From assembly GCA_032164245.1 (NCBI GenBank), contig JAVMKO010000003.1:5838651-5902650 (forward strand): DNA of 64,000 bases. Direction: 5' to 3'. The stretch is from Sternotherus odoratus. Taxonomy: Eukaryota; Chordata; Testudines; Kinosternidae. The notes beneath the pieces are model-generated. The model saw only the letters and a program-made list of their open reading frames with translations. It was not told the DNA's origin and did not search any database. Made by a program: the position numbers and the translations under genes. Shown here in pieces: positions 55,975-64,000 of the stretch (its first letter is position 1; the number at the start of each line of letters is the position of its first letter).

Positions 55975-57376
55975 CAGGGGTCTCCAAACTTTTCAGCCCC
56001 AGGGCCGCATTAACTATCAAATAGCAGTTCGGGGGCCGACAACACACTCGAGGTCCAAATAAAAAAGAATCAAAATGGATGTTGTTTTTAATTATTTATT
56101 TAATATTATTTTATTCAGTTATTATTTAATAACACATTGATACACTACACATGAACACCTGTTCACTACACATGAACACTACACATGAACACCTGTTCAC
56201 TACACATGAACACTACACATGAACACTACACATGAACACCTGTTCACTACACATGAACACTACACATCAACCCCCCAACTGACCCACCCAGCCAGGTCTC
56301 TCCCCCCAAAACCTCCTTTCCTCCAACCCCCAACTGACCCACCCAGCCAGGTCTCTCCCCCCAAAACCTCCTTTCCTCCAACCCCCCCCAACTGACCCAC
56401 CCAGCCAGGTTTCTCCCCCCCAAACCTCCTTTCCTCCAACCCCCCCCCCCAACTGACCCACCCAGCCAGGTCTCTCCCCCCCAAACCTCCTTTCCTCCAA
56501 CCCCCCCCCCAACTGACCCACCCAGCCAGGTCTCTCCCCCCAAAACCTCCTTTCCTCCAACCCCCCCCCCCAACTGACCCACCCAGCCAGGTCTCTCCCC
56601 CCCAAACCTCCTTTCCTCCAACCCCCAACTGACCCACCCAGCCAGGTCTCTCCCCCCAAAACCTCCTTTCCTCCAACCCCCAACTGACCCACCCAGCCAG
56701 GTCTCTCCCCCCCAAAACCTCCTTTCCTCCAACCCCCCCCCCCAACTGACCCACCCAGCCAGGTCTCTCCCCCCCCAAACCTCCTTTCCTCCAACCCCCA
56801 ACTGACCCACCCAGCCAGGTCTCTCCCCCCAAAACCTCCTTTCCTCCAACCCCCCCCCAACTGACCCGCTCAACCCGGTCTCTTCCCCCCCCCCCCCAAC
56901 TGACCCGCTCAACCCGGTCTCTTCCCCCCCCCCCAACTGACCCGCTCAACCCGGTCTCTTCCCCCCCCCCAACTGACCCGCTCAACCCGGTCTCTTCCCC
57001 CCCCCCCGACCCGCTCAACCCGGTCTCTCCCCCCCCCCCAACTGACCCGCTCAACCCGGTCTCTCCCCACAGACCGTTTCGCCGCCTGGCAGTGGGTGGC
57101 TCCTTGTTTCGCCGCCTGTAACTGGGTGGCGGTGCGGCGCGTCCCGGCCCCAGCTCTGAGCCGTCCCTGGCCGGCGGCGGCAGCGGAGCACGCGGCGCGT
57201 CTCGGCCCTGCGGCTGGCGGCGGCAGCGGAGCACGCGGCGCGTCCCGGCCGTTGGCGGCAGCGGAGCACGCGGCGCGTCCCGGCCCCGTGGCTGGTTCCC
57301 GACCGATCTCCACGGGCCGGATGAGAGGGCCTCGCGGGCCGCATCCGGCCCGCGGGCCGTAGTTTGGAGACCCCTG
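55975..57376. mobile_element. Non-autonomous hAT element with minisatellites, 1402 bp
   Basis: The terminal inverted repeats are CAGGGGTCTCCAAACT at 55975 and its complement ending at 57376. The 8-bp flanks ATCTAAAG at 55967-55974 and 57377-57384 are identical. Inside are a 23-bp class repeat ('acacatgaacacctgttc', 56144-56270), the minisatellite at 56270-57070, and a GC-rich part with 'cacgcggcgcgtcccgg' repeats. No transposase is present; the 324- and 229-codon minus-strand frames are repeat artefacts. Confidence 0.93.
56270..57070. repeat. C-rich minisatellite inside hAT element
   Basis: About ten units of roughly 55-62 bp with 'ctgacccacccagccaggtc' and 'aaacctcctttcctcc' are followed by about six shorter units of about 37 bp with 'ctgacccgctcaacccggtc'. 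Unit length varies through C-runs. Confidence 0.93.
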
Positions 57377-58616
57377 ATCTAAAGCATGCATTGTAAGCTA
57401 TCAGGGAAAGGTTATGATCTGCTGAAAGTCGTTGCTCTACCATATATGTGTATCATTAATACATATGATGTTATGAGAATTGTGTTGTATTGTGGTCACT
57501 AATGCATGCTGTAAGTTAGGAGAATCAGCCAGATAGTAGCTTCCTAAAGGCATCAGCAAGGAAGTAACCAACGCCCAGGCGGGGTGTCAAATAACCCATC
57601 AACAGCCATAGTCCAGAAAGGGATTTACAATGCAATGACTAACCTGCATGAGGCCATACCAGGGGAATTGTTCAACCTTGCTTGGAGAGACTCAGCAATG
57701 CCCCCCAAACATGCCTGGACTTGTGCTCCCCAAGCACATGGACTGAGGGTATAAAACACATACTGGGCCCTCCTCCTGCCTCCACCGATGCTGCAAGCAA
57801 CCAAGTCACTGAGAAGAAGACAAGACTCTAACACAGGAGATTTGCTCAGGTTTAAGGAACAAACCTGTTTTTCAAGGACTGCAATATCCAGTGGGGTGAG
57901 AAAAACTGCTTAATCTAGTTGCTGCCCGGTTGAGAGTTTAGACTTTATGCTTATATTTTCTTTTCTTTAGTAACCACTCTGACTTGTTACGCTTTGACTT
58001 ATATTCACTTAAAATCTATCTTTATAGCTAATACATTTGTTTGTTTATTCTACCCGAAGCAGTGCATTTGGTTTGAATTGTGTAAGAGGCTCCCCTTGGG
58101 ATAACAAGTATGGTACATATCAATTTCTTTGTTAAATTGATGAATTTATAGAAGTTTGCAGTGTCCAGTGGGCATAACTGGACACTGCAAGAAGGAAGTT
58201 CCTAAGGTTGTGTCTGGGACTGGAGGTATTGGCTAGTGTCATTCAGTTGTACAATCAAAGGAGGATCTTACATTCTAGAGGCTGTGTGTGAACAGCCTAG
58301 GACAGTGATGGGCAACCTTTTGAGCTTGGTGTGTCAAACTTCGCCAAAAAACTGAGCATAACTCGGGTGGTGTGTCACTTTGAGGAAAAAACATTATTTC
58401 GCGATATTTATAATTTAAATAACATAAATGTATAATTGTTATATATAATTGTATTTAATAAACCAAAAACTAATTATTTAACTGACCTGCTTAGTGACTT
58501 CTTTGTTCATCCGTCAGTCGGTTTCCTTTGTTGGTCTTGATATTATTTAGCTTGTGTGGGGTGCCGTGAAGTAAGATAAGTGAGGGGGAGGGGGAATTCT
58601 TTAACAAACCTGCCTA

Positions 58617-60554
58617 TTAGTGACTTTTTTGTTGCTGAATTTCATTGGCTAAATCTTCAATTGAAGGTTGGTATTTTGTACACTTCAGGCCCAAGCAAGC
58701 GCTACTAACTTCATCTGTCAATCTGTTTCTTTTGTTGGTTTTGATATTATTCAACGCTGAGAATAAGGTCTCACAAAAGTATGTAGAGGGAAAAATTGTG
58801 AGTAAAGCCATTGCTATATTTTTCAAGGTGCTAAAAGTGTCTGGTAGTCGGTTCCAGGCACTCCAAATTTCCTGTTCGTAGTGGCACTCCTCTTGATTCT
58901 CCAAGCGGCACCTTTCCAGATTCTCAAGCTTTGACCTCAAGTCGACAAACACCTGAGTCCAGATACTGTCTTGAAATTCTGCAAGTTGCATCTCCAAATC
59001 ATCAATTTGCATCCATTGGAAACCATTTAATTCCAAACTACTGTAGACTACTACATCAGGATACTTAATTATTTTCATGGTCTGTTCTAGACTTCTAAAT
59101 TGACTAAATCTATCACTAAACTGGTCAAGTAACGAGTCTAAAACATGCTGGTACTTCATATGCAAGAGTTCCATTTCATTTTGTACAGCTGCACTGGCCT
59201 TCTCAAAATACTTTGTTACTCGAGGAAAATACTTATAAGTTTTAGTTTCTACATCTCGCTTGAAAATTTTAACTTTACTTTCAAAAGCTTTTATGTATCC
59301 AAACATAACGTCAATACTTTTGCCAAAACCTTGTAACTTTAAGTTCAGTTCATTAATATGAACAGAGAGATCTGTAAAAAACATCAGGGTGTTGACCCAC
59401 TTATCATCATTAAGCTGAGGAAAGTTTCCCAGATCCTTATCGTCAAGAAATACCTTAATTTCTTCAAAGCACTCCACAAAGCGCTCAAGAACTTTGCCTC
59501 GGCTCAGCCATCTTACATTATTGTACATCAGCAGTCCACTGTAGGTGGAATCAACCTCCAGTAAAAGTGCCGAAAATTCTCGCTTGTGAAGGGGGCGAGC
59601 AGCTATTAAATTAACTATTTTTGTAACAACTGACATTAAGTCGTTTAAGTCGGCGAATCCTGCCTTGGCACATAAAGCCTCCTGATGGATAATACAATGA
59701 AAAGGCACAATCGGATGTCCAATAGCTTCTGTAAACAATTTGACAAATCCGACTTTTTTCCCCACCATATTTGGTGCCCCATCTGTCGTCACTGACACAA
59801 CTTTAGAGATATCGATGCTTAGGTCACAAAATGTTTGTATAACAACCTTACATATTTCGCTTCCTGATGTACTCGTTGGCACTGAAACTAACTTTATCAA
59901 CTCTTCTCTCATTGTGAGACCATCAGAATATCGACCAATAATGGCCAACTGAGCATGTGATGTGACATCAGTAGTTTCATCAAGAGAGATCGAAAAATAT
60001 TTACACTTCCTTATGTCTCTCTGCAATTGATGTTGCACGTTTGTGTTCAGTCTCATTATTCGGTCTTTTATGATATTTCTACTGAGTGGTAACTCAGATA
60101 TTCTCTTAATAATTGCATCTTTATTCTGCATATCGTGAAATAGAACTGGTGCACATCTTAGGAGAGTTTCTTTAATAAATTCACCCTCACTGAGCGCTTT
60201 TCCATGCTGAGCTATAGAGTGAGCAATGCTCAAACTTGCAGATGTTAAATTTGTAGAGCCTTTCATAAATTTAAGGATGGAATTAGATTGGCTCTTATAA
60301 AGGTGTAGCTGCCTAGAAATGTATTCCTTCCTTTCATCCTCACTTTTTTCCAGGAGCTGGGAATGCTTAGTTTCGAAATGTCTATTTATATTCCACGTTC
60401 TGCTTACTACCGTTTCAGTACATAGAACGCAAAATGATCTGCCATTTTTTTCTATAAAGCCATACATCTCGGTCCATGTCTCTTGAAAGGGTCGGCCACT
60501 GCTACTACCACTTCCTTTACTTAACCTTAGTTTTTTATTTTTTGGGTTCTCCAT
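58617..60554 (-). CDS. hAT-superfamily transposase, 645 residues, uninterrupted
   Basis: The enzyme would bind the terminal repeats of its own element and catalyse cut-and-paste transposition in the nucleus. The N-terminus has a BED-type zinc finger pattern: C42, C45, H59, H64. The catalytic region has D192 in SISLDETTD, D258 in VTTDGAPN, a CxxH at 287-290, W349 in the RW segment, and E595 in FCETLFSALN, which starts the C-terminal hAT dimerisation region. These fit the hAT D-D-E arrangement. Length is usual for the Charlie-like group that includes the domesticated GTF2IRD2 and ZBED5 types. The ATG at 60554 is preceded by no in-frame alternative of note. No stop or frameshift interrupts it. 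Being inside a transposon with intact ends, it is a transposon gene rather than a domesticated one. Confidence 0.92.
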   Translation of the reverse strand: MENPKNKKLRLSKGSGSSSGRPFQETWTEMYGFIEKNGRSFCVLCTETVVSRTWNINRHFETKHSQLLEKSEDERKEYISRQLHLYKSQSNSILKFMKGSTNLTSASLSIAHSIAQHGKALSEGEFIKETLLRCAPVLFHDMQNKDAIIKRISELPLSRNIIKDRIMRLNTNVQHQLQRDIRKCKYFSISLDETTDVTSHAQLAIIGRYSDGLTMREELIKLVSVPTSTSGSEICKVVIQTFCDLSIDISKVVSVTTDGAPNMVGKKVGFVKLFTEAIGHPIVPFHCIIHQEALCAKAGFADLNDLMSVVTKIVNLIAARPLHKREFSALLLEVDSTYSGLLMYNNVRWLSRGKVLERFVECFEEIKVFLDDKDLGNFPQLNDDKWVNTLMFFTDLSVHINELNLKLQGFGKSIDVMFGYIKAFESKVKIFKRDVETKTYKYFPRVTKYFEKASAAVQNEMELLHMKYQHVLDSLLDQFSDRFSQFRSLEQTMKIIKYPDVVVYSSLELNGFQWMQIDDLEMQLAEFQDSIWTQVFVDLRSKLENLERCRLENQEECHYEQEIWSAWNRLPDTFSTLKNIAMALLTIFPSTYFCETLFSALNNIKTNKRNRLTDEVSSACLGLKCTKYQPSIEDLANEIQQQKSH

Positions 60555-61094
60555 CAGGGGGGCAGTGACAGAAGATAGAATTATAGATAGCTTGTTAGGC
60601 CTGCAGGCAATTAGGGGTTAACTAGCCTAACTAACCACAAAATGGTGCATGTAACTGTCTTTTAGGAAAGGGCAGGGTTAATAAGCAGAAATAGGGGTTA
60701 ATAAGGATGCACAACAGTAATAGTGGTGAAATGGAGTCTGCACTATGGAGCAAGATGGTGTTCCTTATGTGAATTAAAATGGCTACCACTATTTTTAATG
60801 GCAGGAAACGGCACCCATAGCACACCACAGGCCCTCGCCTCTCCCAGCCTCCCCCTCACTTATCTCAGTAATGATGGATTAGAAATCCATCACACCCCAG
60901 AACAGTAGATAATGGTTGCTGTGGTTAACTGCTATTTGGTTACTAGTAATGGCAGGGCCCCCAGAGATGCGTCCCCTGCTGCGTTCCACTGCTCCCTGCT
61001 CTGCCGGCGGAAGTGAGGGCAAAGATCCCGGCTTAACCGGAAGTCACAGAACTAGATGCTCTGTGCCACGTGTCCCGGTCCCCCCTTTCCGGCT

Positions 61095-61560
61095 GCGGGC
61101 GGGCTGCTAGTAATGTTGCCCCGGTCCCCCCTTTCCTGCTGTGGGCGGGCTGCTAGTAATGTTGCCCCGGTCCCCCCTTTCCGGCTGCGGGCGGGCTGCT
61201 AGTAATGTTGCCCCGGTCCCCCCTTTCCTGCTGTGGGCGGGCTGCTAGTAATGTTGCCCCGGTCCCCCCTTTCCTGCTGCGGGCGGGCTGCTAGTAATGT
61301 TGCCCCGGTCCCCCCTTTCCTGCTGCGGGCAGGCTGCTAATGTTGCCTCCGTCCCCCTTTCCTGCTGCGGGCGAGCTGCTAATAATGTTGCCCCGTCCCC
61401 TGTCTCCGCCGCAGACTTAGAAAAAAAAAAAAAAAGCACGTGCTCCCCCGTCCCCCTTTCCTGCCGCGGGCAGGCTGCTAATGTTGCCCCCGTCCCCCTT
61501 TCCTGCTGTGGGCGAGCTGCTAATGTTGCCCCGTCCCCTGTCTCCGCCGCCGACTTAGAG
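61095..61560. repeat. Tandem repeats in the hAT 5' region
   Basis: From 61104, units of about 46 bp ('ctgctagtaatgttgccccg' ... 'ctgctgtgggcggg') repeat about five times, then diverged versions continue to 61560, some separated by A-runs. They lie upstream of the transposase and may belong to its promoter region. The 128-codon minus frame here is an artefact. Confidence 0.88.
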
Positions 61561-61693
61561 GGAAAAAACAAACAAACAAAAAAAAAACACGTGCGCCCCG
61601 GTCCCCCGTCTTGGCCGCGTGTCATCAGCAATGGCTACGCGTGTCAGTGCTGACACGCGTGTCATAGGTTCGCCATCACTGGCCTAGGAATAG

Positions 61694-61915
61694 GGATTCC
61701 AGGGGTGTAGCCAGGTTTGACCAGGAGGGGGAGCAAGTACCAAAAAAAAGGCACCAGGAAAAATAGGCATCACTTCCAAAAAAAAAAAATTACCCCCCCC
61801 CCCCCAAAAAAGCGCCACTTGTACTTCCAATTGCGAAAATAAAACGAGGTGCCACCAAAACACCGCCGCAGAACAAAGCGGTGAAGTGGCTGTGTCTGCT
61901 GAAATGTCTATACTC
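61694..61915. repeat. Possible hAT-like MITE fragment
   Basis: It begins 'caggggtgtagccaggtttg' and continues with A-rich and C-rich runs. The second terminus was not found. Confidence 0.3.
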
Positions 61916-61929
61916 CACCTGGCAGAGTA

Positions 61930-62960
61930 AACATTTCTGGAAGGGTGCTGGACACATTTTATGGAAAGGAAATTGTACAGTGTGAAGAAACCATTGATGG
62001 GAAAGTTTATCTGAGTCTTGATGGGTGAAGCAATGTACACTATGATCCAGTAACATGTACTTGTTTGACAACAGAGGATGGGGTTATCTGTCTTACAGAA
62101 TCACTTGATACACCAGGGAATACCCATATATAGTAGAATATTTAAAAGAAGCAGCAGTAAAAGTATAACAAACTGAACAAAATATCGCATGCATAGCTTT
62201 GTCACAGACAATGTTGCAAATGTAGCAAAGATGAGAAGAAATTTAGAAGAAGAGAATGAAGGGAACCTGAAACTTATATGGGTGTAGTGCTCATTTGATG
62301 ATTCTTTTAGGCAGAGACATAAGTAGAACTCCAGGAATAAAGTAAAATGTTGTTGAAATTGCAAAATACTTCTATAGCAACCACTTTGCTTCAGCTGCAC
62401 TAAAGAGAGTAAATCCAAAACTAGTTCTCTCCTAAGATGTATGGTGGAATAGTGCCCTATTCTGATCACAGTTTGTGAAGATCATTGGACTAAAGAGAAA
62501 TGTAGAAAATATGTTGAATATACTGAAACCTTTTTCCATAGTTTTAGATAAACTGCAAAGAGATTGCTGCTGTATTGCTGATGCTGTTGAAATTTGGAAA
62601 GAACTTTGACATTGCAGAAAAAAATACCCAACAAAGTTAAATTGCAGACAGTAAAGAAGTGGATGGATCAAGCACTTACTCTGCCTCATTTTCTTGCCAA
62701 TATTGTCAACCCAGAGTATCATGGTAGATGCCTAACTGCTGAAGAAGGGACATGACATGGGCATCTAAGAATCCCCATCAATCATGCCAACCATAATAAA
62801 TTTCATGGCTGGAGGTGAACTGTTAAAGCAATATGAGTTTGCTGATGAGGTTTTAAAGAAAGTCACATCACTGAACTAGTGGACTTCACTAGCTAAACAC
62901 CTGAAACCAGAGTGTGTTGAAGGGCTAAACCAGCTTTTGAGAGAAGTAGCCTCTTCTGCA
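61930..62960 (+). pseudogene. Decayed hAT-like transposase
   Basis: Conceptual translation with frameshifts contains FVTDNVANVAKMRRNLEEE (from 62199), matching the 'TDNAANV.KM' segment of hAT transposases around the second catalytic Asp. It is followed by peptides such as KLQTVKKWMDQAL and NPEYHGRCLTAEE, with stops throughout. It runs on the opposite strand to the intact transposase next to it and is clearly a different, older family. Confidence 0.6.
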
Positions 62961-64000
62961 GACACAGACTATTTTTTTCATTTGGACTAATTCATTCAAA
63001 GTTTAGAAATCTATAGGAAGTTAAAAATGAAGGACAAACTGGTCTTTCTCTTCTAGTTTATGAATAAAAATGTGGGAGGGAATAAGATCTACTAGTTTTA
63101 AAAGTTTGAAGGACAGCCTGAGTAATTTAGGAGACTGACCTGAAATAATCAGTTTATTTCACTGTCTACGGTTAATCCCTTTGTTTAATAAATCATATAG
63201 CTGTGCATGTGTAACATGTTTTGATAAGAGAAGTTTATGCATTCAAAACTTGAAAGCTTGGTTTTTTTAATTAAAAATGAATTTGGTGGTATTTTGTGAG
63301 TTACTTAAATTCCAGTTACTGTGCTAATGCAACTTGACACAAATATGTACAAAAAGTTAATAAATAAGCAATATATCATTCACCATTTTCTAATATATAA
63401 AATGTACACTTAATAAGAAGCTGAAAATATGGTATGTAAATGTATATAGTTATTGTGTATCCCTCTAGGTAGCAAAAAGATTTACCATATCTAGTGTAAA
63501 GGCTCTATTTGGTTGTAAATCAACATGCTTTAATGGTATCAACCAAGGAGAATGCATCTTTCTTTTGAAAATAACTTAAGCATCAATGGAAAAGTTGATT
63601 AAAATCAATGGTTTACATCAAGGCTTTCTGTTTGGTGATTTAAATGAATCCACCCTGGGTAGCTGTGTGCTTAATAACAGCATTGACCTACAAGGAACTG
63701 TAAAAGTTAAAACCAGATAAATGTAATTAGAATTAGGTTCAAATTAAGTTTTAAAATTCAGTATAAAGTTTATTTGGGCCAGATTTCTGTGCATGGAGGT
63801 AGTGGAGTGTTAAAATATGACTGGCAGCTTAAAATGCTTTGTTTTCCATATTTTAAGACAATATATTAACTAGCTGATTTTTCATTGAAAGTTGCATCTC
63901 ACCAGGTTCTACCGCAAGCTGTGTTATGTTGTTTTTTTGATGAGTAAATTTTGTACATTTTGACAGTCAGTGTCTCTTTCTCTCTCCCCTTTCACTCACC
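62961..64000. other. MSRA intron 1, AT-rich, nothing recognised
   Basis: No repeat or exon was recognised. The window ends in a pyrimidine-rich run with no splice acceptor call possible. Confidence 0.45.

Larger units (their letters stand above)
58303..61681 (-). mobile_element. Apparently complete hAT transposon, 3379 bp
   Basis: The terminal inverted repeats are CAGTGATGGGCAACCT at 58303 and the complement of CAGTGATGGCGAACCT ending at 61681. The 8-bp flanks GCCTAGGA at 58295-58302 and 61682-61689 are identical, as expected for a hAT insertion. The element carries one uninterrupted transposase gene on the minus strand and about 1.1 kb of upstream sequence with 46-bp tandem repeats. The inserted LTR on both sides proves the boundaries. 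The integrity suggests a young insertion. Confidence 0.95.
55894..61700 (+). mobile_element. LTR split by two hAT insertions
   Basis: The outer LTR starts TGTGACATTCCATATC at 55894, is cut at 55974 by the hAT element 55975-57376, resumes at 57377/57385 with 'catgcattgtaagctatc', and has a TATA signal 'gggtataaaacac' at about 57748. It is cut again at 58302 by the hAT element 58303-61681 and resumes with 'atagggattcc'. Both interruptions leave exact 8-bp duplications. The LTR is about 1 kb without the inserts. Its right boundary, and whether it is solo, are uncertain. It is an old endogenous retroelement remnant with no coding part seen. Confidence 0.6.

Noticed and set aside
56247..57443. Minus-strand frames of 324, 229, 197 and 160 codons, glycine- and tryptophan-rich
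   Set aside because: They read through the C-rich minisatellite of a hAT element in several frames at once; no protein-family signal is present.
54391..64000. Second MSRA exon within the window
   Set aside because: I looked for the conserved segment that follows the leader in MSRA and did not see it; intron 1 appears to extend beyond 64000.

Overview
The window is vertebrate nuclear DNA, most probably from a turtle. The supports are: one spliced vertebrate gene exon inside a CpG-rich promoter; two copies of a tRNA-derived SINE of the type found in turtles (21491 and 42800); and a dense mix of CR1, Tx1/L1-like and L2-like LINEs, Penelope-like elements (PLEs), hAT and pogo-like DNA transposons, a Helitron and LTR fragments. 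The species cannot be fixed from the sequence alone. No rRNA, functional tRNA, CRISPR array or prokaryotic gene organisation is present.

The only host gene seen is the first coding exon of MSRA (methionine sulfoxide reductase A) on the + strand at 54261-54390. It has a mitochondrial leader, a second in-frame Met matching the known cytosolic start, and a consensus splice donor. It lies in a GC-rich island (about 54080-54780) that also holds five NRF1-like motifs. Everything upstream (1-54080) reads as intergenic sequence full of repeats. Everything downstream to 64000 is intron 1, which continues past the window edge because no second exon was recognised.

Layout: 1-16 kb, old MIR/CR1 remnants with foldback PLE insertions at 3.1, 8.7 and 14.7 kb (the last inside a CR1). 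16-28 kb, another PLE, LINE tails, a non-autonomous Helitron (20854-21135), a tRNA SINE, and an L2-like LINE interrupted by a hAT MITE and followed by a second one. 28-34 kb, CR1 copies, an LTR-like block and a zinc-knuckle retroelement remnant. 34.7-35.8 and 48.9-50.1 kb, two sister pogo-like elements, each carrying a GC-rich minisatellite. 38.0-40.3 kb, a 2.3-kb PLE with reverse transcriptase and GIY-YIG remnants, inverted ends and a nested 443-bp LTR-like insertion. 45.7-47.7 kb, a decayed Tx1/L1-like LINE. 52.5-54.1 kb, a compound minisatellite of about 31 units abutting the MSRA promoter. 55.9-61.7 kb, an LTR split by two hAT insertions, the second carrying an uninterrupted 645-codon transposase. 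61.9-63.0 kb, a decayed hAT transposase.

The most notable items are the uninterrupted hAT element with perfect target duplication, the foldback PLE ends with hammerhead-ribozyme-like motifs, the recurrence of GC-rich minisatellites inside DNA transposons, and the large compound minisatellite next to the MSRA promoter. I found no clear sign of a wholly new biological system. All assignments come from reading the sequence; no database search was run.
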